Source: Christensenella sp.
GTDB taxonomy: Bacteria; Bacillota; Clostridia; Christensenellales; UBA3700
Direction: 5' to 3'
Assembly (NCBI GenBank): GCA_022784465.1
Contig: JALFUR010000010.1
Location: 1-64,000, forward strand
DNA: 64,000 nucleotides
The notes beneath the pieces are model-generated. The model made no database searches, was not told the DNA's origin, and saw only the letters and a list, made by a program, of their open reading frames with translations. Shown here piece after piece: positions 7,605 to 16,908 of this stretch (position 1 is its first letter; each line of letters opens with the position of its first letter). Position numbers and translations under genes: made by a program.

Positions 7605-9260
7605 ATGGCTAAGAAAAAAATCGATGAAGATTTAGAATTAGAAGATGAAATCTTAGACGAAGAAGAATTCGACGAAGATATTGACGATGTCGAAGACTTT
7701 GATGACATTGACGAAATTGATGAAGTTGATGATGAAGTTGATGATGAAAAGCCTTCTAAGAAAGCTTCAAAGAAAAAAGGCAAGGGTCCAAAAAAGAAAT
7801 TAAGCAAAGGTAAAAAAGCAGCCATTGCTATTTCAGTAATTGCAGGTGTTGCTCTTATTGCTGTATTAGTAGTATTTGTTATTATGCCAGCATTAATGCC
7901 ACCAGCTGTAGTTTCTAATAATACTACAGGTATCTTGTCTAAGAGTGGATATCAAAAATATATTGAAGACACTTCTAAAATTAGATTATCAAAAGATGCT
8001 ACAGAAGATCATATTGTTACAGTTCAAGAAATGTTAGACGCAACAGGATTAAGCATGTCTAATTCTGCAGATCAAGTTCAAATCGCTGCAAATATCTTTA
8101 ATTTGGCAGTTACAAACTACGCTAACGTTGCAGATACTGCATGGTATTGCTATACAGACTCTAGCGTTTATGCAGACAATGTAAAGGCTAAACTTGGTAT
8201 ATCTCTATCTTTTGCTAGTTTCAATGTAGGGGTTAGATCTGCATATATGCTTACTTCTCAAGAAACAACAAATGCAAAAAATGAAGGAGATTCAAATTCT
8301 TATTCTTCTACAATTTCAGGTGTAACTGTACTTGATATTGATGGTCTTCCAGATAATCTAACAAATACAGTTAAAGGTTTATTTGGTTACAATATTCAAA
8401 GTTTGTTATACGAAGGAACATATGCTTTTAGAAGAGGTAATAATGGTGGTGCTCAATTCTTTGGAGATGAATCAGAAGAAGGATATAAATATGCAATGGG
8501 TGCATACAACGCTTCTTTCCCAACAAAAATCAATACAGCTAAAAACGAGGTAGGAGAATACAAGCAAGGATCTTTCGTAGTAAAAGAATATAATAAAGAA
8601 GAAGATTCTTCAGCTCATAAATTAGATACAGTTGATACTCCTATTCCACCAGTAGTAACAAGAACAAAGGCTTGGGATCCACTACAAAAGACATATTCTT
8701 ATGGATATAAGATTAATGTTTATGGTACAGATTATGTATATTACAGTGGTAACTATGGTGTAGGTTGGGCTTCATATGATTTCTCTGTTAACAACTTAGA
8801 TTCTACAACATCTGTTACATATGATAAGAATACTCACGTTTATACAATCAAGATGGTTGTTAAGCCAGAAAAAGCTAATGAAGCTTGTGAATTTGCTAAA
8901 GGTTCTTTGATGAAAGATACAAAAGACTACATTACAATGCAAAATCCAGAATATTCATTAGAAGAAAATACAATTGAAATTTTCGATAATGGTTTAATTA
9001 AGAGCTGGAAGAGACAAGAAACAGTTTCTTCAGACAAAAAAGCGCAATTGATTATCTTATCAGGTGATTGCTTCAATGGTGGTGGAACAACAAATATCAC
9101 ACAACAAGCATTCTCATATTTGCCTGAAGATACAAATCCTCTTGCAAATGCAGCATTATATTGGCCAGAATTAGGTCAATCTAGCGTTGTTGGTAATTTA
9201 GCATTTAATTTAAGTGCATATCCAACATTAGCACAATATAATCCATCAAAAAATAATTAA
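7605..9260 (+). CDS. Membrane-anchored surface protein with acidic cytoplasmic tail
   Basis: I do not recognise a named family. The first 47 residues are almost all Asp, Glu and hydrophobics. A Lys-rich stretch (51-71) and a single membrane helix (about 72-97) follow, so the remaining 450 residues should lie outside the cell. That part is rich in Ser, Thr, Tyr and Asn with beta-strand patterning and no recognisable catalytic motif. The architecture (charged tail, basic patch, one helix, long ectodomain) recurs in the proteins at 13465 and 34313. GGAGG precedes the ATG, and a hairpin at 9281-9302 follows the stop. Confidence 0.75.
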   Translation: MAKKKIDEDLELEDEILDEEEFDEDIDDVEDFDDIDEIDEVDDEVDDEKPSKKASKKKGKGPKKKLSKGKKAAIAISVIAGVALIAVLVVFVIMPALMPPAVVSNNTTGILSKSGYQKYIEDTSKIRLSKDATEDHIVTVQEMLDATGLSMSNSADQVQIAANIFNLAVTNYANVADTAWYCYTDSSVYADNVKAKLGISLSFASFNVGVRSAYMLTSQETTNAKNEGDSNSYSSTISGVTVLDIDGLPDNLTNTVKGLFGYNIQSLLYEGTYAFRRGNNGGAQFFGDESEEGYKYAMGAYNASFPTKINTAKNEVGEYKQGSFVVKEYNKEEDSSAHKLDTVDTPIPPVVTRTKAWDPLQKTYSYGYKINVYGTDYVYYSGNYGVGWASYDFSVNNLDSTTSVTYDKNTHVYTIKMVVKPEKANEACEFAKGSLMKDTKDYITMQNPEYSLEENTIEIFDNGLIKSWKRQETVSSDKKAQLIILSGDCFNGGGTTNITQQAFSYLPEDTNPLANAALYWPELGQSSVVGNLAFNLSAYPTLAQYNPSKNN

Positions 9261-9280
9261 TTGATGAAAAAAAAATGAAT

Positions 9281-9302
9281 GTCGCACGAGAAATCGTGCG
9301 AC
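9281..9302 (+). terminator. GAAA-tetraloop hairpin between genes
   Basis: A perfect 9-bp stem, GTCGCACGA/TCGTGCGAC, closed by a GAAA loop. The downstream T content is weak (TCTTT), while an A-run lies upstream, so it may work better for minus-strand transcripts or as a processing or stability element. It ends 13 nt before the next ATG, which has no visible Shine-Dalgarno. Confidence 0.6.
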
Positions 9303-9315
9303 TCTTTACAATAAA

Positions 9316-10398
9316 ATGACATTAAACGAAATAGTAAAACAATTTAATATTAACGATAAAATTAATGACATATCTCCATACGGGGAAGGTCATATTAATG
9401 ATACTTATTTAGTTACTTGTGATTCTAATCAATACATTTTGCAAAGAATTAATACTAAGGTTTTTCCAAATTATTATGGATTGATGGATAACATACAACA
9501 AGTAACAAAGTTTATTCATAGTTCAAAAAATAGTGAAAATAGCGTTTGCTTAAAATTTTATCAATCCAGTCAAGGCGACTTAACTTTTAAAGATGAAAGT
9601 GGCTGCTATAGATTATGTGATTTCATTAAAGATTCGTATGTTTATCAAACGGTTGAAGACGCATCTGTTTTAGAAGAAGCAGGAAAATGCATTGGCTTAT
9701 TTATATCACAGTTAGATAGTTTCGATGCTTCTTCATTGTGTGAAGTAATTGAGAATTTCCATCACACAGCAATTAGATTTGATACCTTCAATAAATCTTT
9801 AAAACAAAATAAAGCAAATAGAAAAAATAACGTTGAAAAAGAAATAGAATTTGTATTAAATAGAAAACAATTTGCTTGCGAAATTGTAAGCAAAATAGAT
9901 AGCAAAGAATTGCCATTAAGAGTTACTCATAATGATACAAAGCTAAACAATATATTGTTTAGTAATACCACAAAAAAGGCTTTGTGTTTAATAGATTTAG
10001 ATACAATTATGCCAGGTAGTTTATTGTACGATTTTGGTGATGCTGTAAGATTTGCTTGTTCAACGGCACCAGAAGATGAAAAAGACCTTGATAAAGTTCA
10101 TTTTGACATTTCTTTATATGAAAGTTTTACAAAAGGTTTTCTAGAAGGAATAGGAAAAAATATTACTCCACTAGAGCTTGAAATGCTTAACGTGGGAGCT
10201 AAAATGATGACTTTTGAATGCGGAATGAGATTTTTAACAGATTATCTTGATGGCGATGAGTATTTTAAAGTTAAATATGCAGAACATAATTTAGTGAGAG
10301 CAAGAACTCAATTTAAATTAGTTTATGAAATGGAACAAAAAGAACAACAAATGCGAGATATAGCATATAAATATTATTCAAACGGAGGCGTACAATGA
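9316..10398 (+). CDS. NahK-like N-acetylhexosamine 1-kinase (APH fold)
   Basis: A 360-residue kinase of the aminoglycoside phosphotransferase fold. It begins with the family-like YGEGHINDTYLV loop, has the catalytic-loop motif THNDTKLNNILF near residue 213 and the metal-binding segment LIDLDTIMPG. The pattern matches bifidobacterial NahK, which phosphorylates GlcNAc and GalNAc at C1. The gene overlaps galE by 4 nt, the pairing seen in lacto-N-biose/galacto-N-biose salvage, although no phosphorylase or uridylyltransferase gene is present here. No Shine-Dalgarno is visible before the ATG. A different sugar or choline-type substrate remains possible. Confidence 0.72.
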   Translation: MTLNEIVKQFNINDKINDISPYGEGHINDTYLVTCDSNQYILQRINTKVFPNYYGLMDNIQQVTKFIHSSKNSENSVCLKFYQSSQGDLTFKDESGCYRLCDFIKDSYVYQTVEDASVLEEAGKCIGLFISQLDSFDASSLCEVIENFHHTAIRFDTFNKSLKQNKANRKNNVEKEIEFVLNRKQFACEIVSKIDSKELPLRVTHNDTKLNNILFSNTTKKALCLIDLDTIMPGSLLYDFGDAVRFACSTAPEDEKDLDKVHFDISLYESFTKGFLEGIGKNITPLELEMLNVGAKMMTFECGMRFLTDYLDGDEYFKVKYAEHNLVRARTQFKLVYEMEQKEQQMRDIAYKYYSNGGVQ

Positions 10399-11411
10399 GC
10401 GTTTTAGTTACAGGTGGAGCCGGCTACATTGGTTCCCATACAATTATAGAATTAGCAAACAACGGATACGATGTTGTAGTTGTAGACAATTTGTGCAATT
10501 CTAAAAAAGTTGCCATAGAGCGTGTGGAGAAAATTATTGGTAAAAAATTAAAATTTTATCAATACGATGTTTGCGACATAGATAAATTAAGAGAGATTTT
10601 TAAGTCAGAAAAAATTGATGCTGTAATTCATTTTGCAGGATTAAAGGCTGTTGGAGAATCTTGTAAAAAGCCTTTAGAATATTATAGAAACAATTTAATA
10701 TCTACATTAAATTTGATTTTGGTTATGAGAGAAAATGGATGTAAAAATTTGGTATTCTCTTCTTCAGCTACAGTTTATGGACAACCAAAATCAGTTCCAA
10801 TAAAAGAAGATTTCCCATTAGGACCATGTACAAATCCTTATGGTTCTACAAAACTAATGATAGAAGATATGCTAAGAGATATATATAAAGCAGATCCTTC
10901 TTTCAACATTGCATTACTTAGATATTTCAATCCAATTGGAGCACATAAGAGCGGAACTATAGGAGAAGATCCAAATGGAATTCCAAATAATTTGATGCCA
11001 TATATTACTCAAGTAGCAATTGGCAAATTAAAACAATTAAGCGTATTTGGTAACGATTATCCAACTCCGGACGGAACGGGCGTAAGAGATTATATTCACG
11101 TTGTCGATTTAGCTCGTGGACATATTATGGCATTGAAAAAACTTGAAACAAATTCAGGATTAGTAACATACAATCTTGGAACAGGAAAAGGATATAGCGT
11201 TTTAGATATGGTTAAAGCTTTTGAAAAGGCAAGTGGCAGAAATGTTCCATATGTAATTGCACCAAGAAGAAGCGGAGATATTGCAGAGTGTTATGCTGAT
11301 CCAACAAAGGCTAAAGAGGAAATCGGATTTGAATGTCTATATGGATTAGAAGAGATGTGCCAAGATAGTTGGAGATGGCAATCTAATAATCCAAACGGAT
11401 ACGGAGAATAA
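10395..11411 (+). CDS. galE: UDP-glucose/UDP-N-acetylglucosamine 4-epimerase
   Basis: It interconverts UDP-glucose and UDP-galactose, and possibly the N-acetyl forms. Visible marks are the NAD motif GGAGYIGSHT (residues 7-16), Ser near 123 and the catalytic pair Tyr149 and Lys153 in NPYGSTK. The length of 338 is typical. It overlaps the kinase gene by 4 nt and precedes a PglF-like dehydratase by 21 nt, so it can link glycan salvage with polysaccharide precursor supply. Confidence 0.95.
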   Translation: MSVLVTGGAGYIGSHTIIELANNGYDVVVVDNLCNSKKVAIERVEKIIGKKLKFYQYDVCDIDKLREIFKSEKIDAVIHFAGLKAVGESCKKPLEYYRNNLISTLNLILVMRENGCKNLVFSSSATVYGQPKSVPIKEDFPLGPCTNPYGSTKLMIEDMLRDIYKADPSFNIALLRYFNPIGAHKSGTIGEDPNGIPNNLMPYITQVAIGKLKQLSVFGNDYPTPDGTGVRDYIHVVDLARGHIMALKKLETNSGLVTYNLGTGKGYSVLDMVKAFEKASGRNVPYVIAPRRSGDIAECYADPTKAKEEIGFECLYGLEEMCQDSWRWQSNNPNGYGE

Positions 11412-11432
11412 TAGGAGAAAAAATCATTACTT

Positions 11433-13397
11433 ATGCTAAGAAAAAGATTAACAAAAGAATCATATGCTATAAGAACGATAAGGGAAATAGGCTTATTATT
11501 TGCCGATGTAGGAATTGTAATAATTTCCTTTATGGCAGCCTTAATTTTGGGTCAAATATATATAATAAGGGCAGATGTAGCATTAGATAATATCATTTGG
11601 GAAGGTGCGCTAAAAGCGTTGGCTGCAATTATTCCATTATATGCACTATTTTTCTGGATTTTTAGAGTATTTAAAGTAGTTTGGAGATACGCAAGAGGAA
11701 AAGATTATTTGCGTATTATTGGAGCTACTACTGTTGCTTTTGTTATATTTATTTTTATTGATCAAAAGTTTCAATTTATTGCAAAAGATGGCTTTACAAT
11801 TCCAGAGCTAAATGGGCAATTACTTAAGGTATATCCTGTTTATGTTCTTTTCTATTTTATAAGCAATGCTGTTTTGTTATTTTCAAGAATAATTTACGAA
11901 TTCTTGTTTACTACAGCAAAAAACAAAAAATCTTTACGTCCAAGAAGAGCAACATTGATTGTTGGAGGAGGATTAACAGCAGCTACACTTATTGAAGAAT
12001 TGTTAAGACCTGAAAGTATTTATGTTCCTATATGTATAGTTGATGATGATCCTGAGAAAAAGGGAAGACTAATTAATGACGTTGAAATTGTTGGAACAAC
12101 AAAAGAAATAGAAGCTATTGTTAAAAAATACGATATAAATACAATTATTTATGCTATCCCTTCTGCTTCAAAAGAAAGAAGAAAAGAAATACTAAATATT
12201 TGCGCTAAAACAAACTGCAAAGTAAAAGTTTTACCTTTCTTTACGGAAATAGTTGATACTATCGACGTAATGAAGCAAATGAGAGATATTAAGATTGACG
12301 ACTTGTTAGGAAGAGAAAGTGTTTCTTTTGACAATCAGGACATAAAAGAGTTTATAAAAGATAAAGTTGTAATGGTAACCGGTGGCGGCGGATCTATAGG
12401 TTCAGAATTATGTAGACAAATATGTCTATATGGAGCAAAAAGATTAGTCATATTAGATGTATATGAGAATTCAACATATAACATACAACAAGAACTTTTG
12501 AGAAAATATGGAAGAGACGCTGAGATTTTTGCAGAAATCGTTTCCATTACAGATAGAGGCGAATTAGATAAAGTTCTTGAGCAACATAAGCCAGAGATTA
12601 TATTCCATGCTGCTGCCCATAAGCATGTTCCTTTAATGGAATCCGAGCCAGTTGAAGCCGTTAAGAACAACGTTTTTGGTACACTAAATGTGGCAGAACT
12701 TGCAGTGAAACACAACGTTAAGAGATTCATTATGATTTCTACAGATAAAGCTGTAAATCCAACTAATGTTATGGGTGCTACAAAAAGATGTTGTGAAAAG
12801 ATTATTGAATATATGACAATGAAAAAATCATCTACCAATTTTGCTGCTGTAAGATTTGGCAATGTACTTGGAAGCAATGGTTCTGTAATTCCTTTATTTG
12901 AGTCACAAATAAAGGCAGGCGGACCAGTTACAATTACTCATCCAGATATAATAAGATATTTTATGACAATTCCAGAAGCAGTTTCACTTGTTCTTCAAGC
13001 AGGAACTTATGCAAAGGGCGGAGAAATCTTTGTATTGAATATGGGAGAACCTGTTAAAATTCAAACATTAGCTGAGAATTTAATCACTATGATGGGACAT
13101 GTTCCAAATGGAGATATAAAAATAGAATATACAGGATTAAGACCAGGAGAAAAACTATACGAGGAGTTGTTAATGGCGGAAGAAGGCTTGCAACAAACTG
13201 CTAATGATAGAATAAAGATTGGAAAACTATCTGATTTCTCTCCAGAGGAATTTAAAGAAGAATTAGAGAAGATGAGAGAGATTTGTTCTACAAATGAAAA
13301 ATTGCCTGTTATAGAGCAATTAAAAGTGTTAGTCCCAACTTTCCATCACGACAGAGAATTCTTTGATAGACTAGAAGCAAAAGCAAATAATTCTTAA
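11433..13397 (+). CDS. Membrane-bound UDP-GlcNAc 4,6-dehydratase (PglF/CapD type)
   Basis: A 654-residue protein with four to five N-terminal membrane helices, a CoA-binding-like Rossmann domain (about 172-290) and a second NAD-binding domain starting TGGGGSIGSELCRQ near residue 316. The active-site set Thr437-Asp438-Lys439, Met447 and Lys451 follows the PglF pattern, where Met replaces the usual Tyr. It should make the UDP-4-keto-6-deoxy sugar that an aminotransferase such as the one at 54733 can use. It is the third gene of the run with the kinase and galE, and a strong terminator follows. Confidence 0.88.
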   Translation: MLRKRLTKESYAIRTIREIGLLFADVGIVIISFMAALILGQIYIIRADVALDNIIWEGALKALAAIIPLYALFFWIFRVFKVVWRYARGKDYLRIIGATTVAFVIFIFIDQKFQFIAKDGFTIPELNGQLLKVYPVYVLFYFISNAVLLFSRIIYEFLFTTAKNKKSLRPRRATLIVGGGLTAATLIEELLRPESIYVPICIVDDDPEKKGRLINDVEIVGTTKEIEAIVKKYDINTIIYAIPSASKERRKEILNICAKTNCKVKVLPFFTEIVDTIDVMKQMRDIKIDDLLGRESVSFDNQDIKEFIKDKVVMVTGGGGSIGSELCRQICLYGAKRLVILDVYENSTYNIQQELLRKYGRDAEIFAEIVSITDRGELDKVLEQHKPEIIFHAAAHKHVPLMESEPVEAVKNNVFGTLNVAELAVKHNVKRFIMISTDKAVNPTNVMGATKRCCEKIIEYMTMKKSSTNFAAVRFGNVLGSNGSVIPLFESQIKAGGPVTITHPDIIRYFMTIPEAVSLVLQAGTYAKGGEIFVLNMGEPVKIQTLAENLITMMGHVPNGDIKIEYTGLRPGEKLYEELLMAEEGLQQTANDRIKIGKLSDFSPEEFKEELEKMREICSTNEKLPVIEQLKVLVPTFHHDREFFDRLEAKANNS

Positions 13398-13416
13398 ATA
13401 TTTTAGTAAAAAAAAC

Positions 13417-13453
13417 AGAAGGGGATATCAATTTTGATATACCCTTCTTTTTT
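13417..13453 (+). terminator. Bidirectional terminator between convergent genes
   Basis: AGAAGGG-ATATCA pairs with TGATAT-CCCTTCT (14 positions, one mismatch) around a 4-nt loop. A T-run follows on the plus strand and an A-run precedes it, so it can end both the dehydratase transcript and the minus-strand surface-protein transcript. Confidence 0.85.
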
Positions 13454-13464
13454 AAGGCTGTGTT

Positions 13465-15402
13465 TTAAGAAACAGTTACTGGTGTGGAATTAGAATTTAA
13501 ATAATAGTTATATCCTTCAGCAACAATACTAATTGAATCGCCTATAGGATTTAATCCTTCTTCAACAGCAATAGAGAAAGAAGTATTAGTTGTTCTATAT
13601 ATCTTTCCGTTGTATTGAATTAGGTATATTTTTGCGTTTTCATTGCCCTCAAAGGAAATGTTAATTTTCTTTGAAGCAGCATCATATTTTGCTTCTATAT
13701 TTGAAACAGCTTCTAGTTTTTCAGTGTTTTTATATGAACACATTGCTTCTTTAGAAGTCTTTAATTCTTTAGAGTGAGAATTTGCTGTAATTCTAATAGA
13801 ATGATATCCTAAAGCATCTACATAACTTGTAATGTCTATTTCAGTATCTGTTGCATTTTCTGTTTCAATAACTTTTACGCCATCAATGTAAATTGTATAG
13901 AAATCTGCAAATTCAACTTGATTGAATGACAATAAAACCTTATCGTCTACTCTTAAGGCAGATAAGTTCTTTGGTGTAGATAAAACAAGAGAATAAGTGT
14001 AAGTAATTGTTTTTACATCACTATCCATATATAGATATTCTCCATCATTTAGCGAGTCATAATCTAATGTGTCGAAATTGTAATTTCCAACAGCATAAGC
14101 AGATATGGAAATTGTAGCTGCTCCATTTTCTTGTTTTAAAAGTGATGTAATGTCATAAAAATGATCATCAATATTTCCAGAAGACTTATTTTTTGTAATT
14201 GTGCCATCATATGTGAAGTTGTATTTTACATAAGGGAAACCTTCTATTCTTGCACATGTAGCTTTAAAAGAACCTTCGTCTTCATTTACTATTAAATCAA
14301 CAGGTGTATCGAGTTTTTCAATATATACTACCTTGCTGCAATTAGTTGTTGTAAAGCTGCTTGTATATGGTTTATATATAGCAAGAAGAATTACATTTTC
14401 ATAAATTGGACAAGAATAGTTATCTAGCATGGCAACTTTTTTGCCTCCAGTTATTTTATCTACAGCACCATATATTTGTGCAGTAGAATCTGCATTTAAT
14501 TGGATTGAGTGCATTGTTGAAGAAGAATAAGAAACAATATTTGAGTTTTCAAATATAGTGTTTTCAACTTCTATTTTTCCATAGATATTAACTGAAGTGC
14601 AATTTGAGAATGTAAAAGTAATATCTGTATTTGCAGCGGCGATTGCTTCCTTAATGTTTACTTCATTAGCGCCATTAATTGTGCTAGAGTTCACAATAGA
14701 AACACCGGACAAATCTATATTATTTATATCTGCAACATTCAAAGATCCTAAGATAATAGTTGTAGATGCAATATTCAAATTAGCATTAGGAGCATTGATT
14801 TCAATGTCATTTGCCTTTAAAATTCCTTTTGCTTTATAACTATTTTTGTTCTTTGTGCCAATGTTTATTGTATTTGAAGAATCTGTTGAGATAATTAATT
14901 TTCCATTTACTGTTAAATTATGTCCATTTAAATCAATAGAACTATCTATATTTGTTAAATCTAAATCAGAATCAACAACGATATCTTTTTTTAGAACAAA
15001 ATATTTGCCAGCAGTTTTTTTTGTATTAAAATCGCTTGCATCATTAACCATTATTTTTCCTTTGAAATAGAAAAAGCAAGGGAAGAAGATTGAGCAAAAC
15101 AATACAACCACAACGGCTGCAGCTATGCAAGCTATCATTATTTTCTTCTTTTTTGTTAAAGGTTCCTTTAATTTTGCTTTATGGTCTAAAGGAACTTGAA
15201 CCTTTGGTTCAACATCTAATGTGTTATCAATAAGTATTTCCCCTGATTCTGTTAACTTTAACTCGTCAGATTTATTTTCCGTGTTTGAAGAGTCTGATTT
15301 AATTTGATCAGTATTTTCAGGATTTTCTTGAGTAGGTAGTTCTTGCTTTGAAATGTCTTGAGCAAATGTTTCTTCATTAAGAACATCTTTTTTCTCTTCC
15401 AT
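13465..15402 (-). CDS. Membrane-anchored surface protein with beta-helix-like and Fn3-like parts
   Basis: I cannot assign a family by name. Residues 1-80 form an acidic, Gln- and Pro-rich tail, KKKK follows, and one membrane helix spans about 88-113. Outside the cell residues 135-340 show short repeating strand patterns (DLTNIDSSIDLNGHNL and similar) like a right-handed beta-helix. Two segments from about 470 on, beginning TPKNLSALRVDDKVLLSF, look like fibronectin type III folds. An AAAGGAGG site precedes the ATG. It sits 2 nt downstream of apgM and is probably co-transcribed with it. A role in adhesion or the cell envelope is likely but unproven. Confidence 0.75.
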   Translation of the reverse strand: MEEKKDVLNEETFAQDISKQELPTQENPENTDQIKSDSSNTENKSDELKLTESGEILIDNTLDVEPKVQVPLDHKAKLKEPLTKKKKIMIACIAAAVVVVLFCSIFFPCFFYFKGKIMVNDASDFNTKKTAGKYFVLKKDIVVDSDLDLTNIDSSIDLNGHNLTVNGKLIISTDSSNTINIGTKNKNSYKAKGILKANDIEINAPNANLNIASTTIILGSLNVADINNIDLSGVSIVNSSTINGANEVNIKEAIAAANTDITFTFSNCTSVNIYGKIEVENTIFENSNIVSYSSSTMHSIQLNADSTAQIYGAVDKITGGKKVAMLDNYSCPIYENVILLAIYKPYTSSFTTTNCSKVVYIEKLDTPVDLIVNEDEGSFKATCARIEGFPYVKYNFTYDGTITKNKSSGNIDDHFYDITSLLKQENGAATISISAYAVGNYNFDTLDYDSLNDGEYLYMDSDVKTITYTYSLVLSTPKNLSALRVDDKVLLSFNQVEFADFYTIYIDGVKVIETENATDTEIDITSYVDALGYHSIRITANSHSKELKTSKEAMCSYKNTEKLEAVSNIEAKYDAASKKINISFEGNENAKIYLIQYNGKIYRTTNTSFSIAVEEGLNPIGDSISIVAEGYNYYLNSNSTPVTVS

Positions 15403-15404
15403 TT

Positions 15405-16616
15405 TTATTCCTCCTTTAAAAATCTTTTTATCAAATCTTCGCTATTATCAAAATATATGCCACTTTCTTTTGCTGTTTGTTCATTATAACTAGATGCACC
15501 ATTAATTTCTTTATTTGACCTATAAATCAAATAAGGAACAGGATCAGATACATGAGTACGCAATGCTATTGGCGTTGGATGATCTGGCATAACTAGTATG
15601 CTATATTCTTCATTAGTTTTATTCATTTCATCAACGATATATTTTACGACCAATTTATCTATTAACTCTATAGACAAGATTTTATGCTTTAAATCTCCTT
15701 GATGTCCGCATTCATCTGGGGCTTCCATATGTATATAAACATAATCGTTACCTTTCTTTAAAGATTCAATTGCAGCTTTTGCTTTTCCTTCAAAGTTTGT
15801 TTCATATGTTCCACATGCACCTTCAACTTCAATTACTTCCATTTTAGCGCCAATTCCAATGCCTTTTAATAAATCTACAGCGCTTATTACAGAGCCTTTT
15901 AATCCGAATTTATCTGAAAAAGCTTGTAAGTTTGGTTTTGTACCTTCACCCCATAGCCAAATGCTATTAGCTGGGTTTTTACCTTTAGCAATTCTCTCTT
16001 TATTTATTGGGTGATCTTTTAATAAGTCATAGGATTTAATAATTAAATCTCTCATTTGGTTGCCATACAACCCTTTTGGAAGATAATTTTTTATGTTTTT
16101 TCCAGAGATATCATGAGGAGGAGTTAAGTCAGTTCCTGTCTTTGCATGATGCTTTACTAAGCAGTGTCTATAACTTACACCAGAGTAAAAAGCAATATCA
16201 TTATTTCCAAAATGCTCTTGAAGGTATTCAATTAAAACTCTAGCTTCTTCTGTTGATATTTCGCCAGCAGAATAATCAACCATAGTTTTATCTTCAAAAT
16301 TTTTTTCATCAGACAAAGTTACAAGATTGCATCTCATAGCAATGTCGTCATCTTTTAAATCAATTCCAATTGATAATGCTTCAAGAGGGCTTCTTCCAGA
16401 GTAACAATCTTTTACGCAATATCCCATTACGGCAAGATTTGCAACATCGCTTCCAGGTTTAAATCCTGCTGGAACCGTTTTAACTAAGCCAATTTCACCA
16501 TTTTTACAAAGAGCGTCAATATGTGGTTTATTTGCAACCATTAAAGGTGTTTTATTATCTAATTCTTTTATAGGGTAGTCGGCCATTCCGTCGCCAAGTA
16601 CAACGATATATTTCAT
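15405..16616 (-). CDS. apgM: Cofactor-independent phosphoglycerate mutase, archaeal type
   Basis: It interconverts 3- and 2-phosphoglycerate in glycolysis. The alkaline-phosphatase-fold start VVLGDGMADYP holds a metal Asp (residue 9). The presumed phosphoserine is in KPGSDVAN (Ser56). Late metal ligands appear in EAPDECGHQGD and VMPDHPTP. The length of 403 fits ApgM, which is shorter than GpmI. AAGAAGGA precedes the ATG. It leads a two-gene unit with a surface protein, a pairing with no obvious functional link. Confidence 0.9.
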   Translation of the reverse strand: MKYIVVLGDGMADYPIKELDNKTPLMVANKPHIDALCKNGEIGLVKTVPAGFKPGSDVANLAVMGYCVKDCYSGRSPLEALSIGIDLKDDDIAMRCNLVTLSDEKNFEDKTMVDYSAGEISTEEARVLIEYLQEHFGNNDIAFYSGVSYRHCLVKHHAKTGTDLTPPHDISGKNIKNYLPKGLYGNQMRDLIIKSYDLLKDHPINKERIAKGKNPANSIWLWGEGTKPNLQAFSDKFGLKGSVISAVDLLKGIGIGAKMEVIEVEGACGTYETNFEGKAKAAIESLKKGNDYVYIHMEAPDECGHQGDLKHKILSIELIDKLVVKYIVDEMNKTNEEYSILVMPDHPTPIALRTHVSDPVPYLIYRSNKEINGASSYNEQTAKESGIYFDNSEDLIKRFLKEE

Positions 16617-16656
16617 ATTTATTCCTTCTTTTATTATTTATATATACTTGAATTAT

Positions 16657-16685
16657 AGTTTAAACTTTTAATATTTATTTGTCAA
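16657..16685 (-). promoter_or_regulatory. Promoter of the apgM unit
   Basis: On the minus strand TTGACA (16680-16685), a 17-nt spacer and TAAACT (16657-16662). A perfect TATAAT lies five bases further on, so the exact -10 is open. Confidence 0.5.
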
Positions 16686-16847
16686 ACATGCATATGTGCG
16701 CATAATACATGGGTAAAAAAATCTTCTTACAAAAAGAATTTGATCTAATCCATACATCGTTTCTATTTTTGTTTTATGAAATAGCAACAAATTTTGCATT
16801 TTTCGGATATTTTTAAGGACGAAAAAGGTTGATAGAAACTATTATCG

Positions 16848-16876
16848 TTGAAAATATTTATATATTTTGTTAATAT
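16848..16876 (+). promoter_or_regulatory. Promoter of the GH2-glpK-symporter operon
   Basis: TTGAAA (16848-16853), a 17-nt spacer and TAATAT (16871-16876) lie 33 nt before the GH2 start. The rest of the divergent gap (16686-16847) shows no clear element. Confidence 0.45.
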
Positions 16877-16908
16877 ATAGAGGAACGACATTTTTAAAGG
16901 TGGTAATT

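Noticed and set aside
12335-12877. 180-codon minus-strand frame inside the PglF-like gene
   Set aside because: A frame on the opposite strand of a well-conserved gene, with no ribosome site and Leu/Ser-rich nonsense composition.
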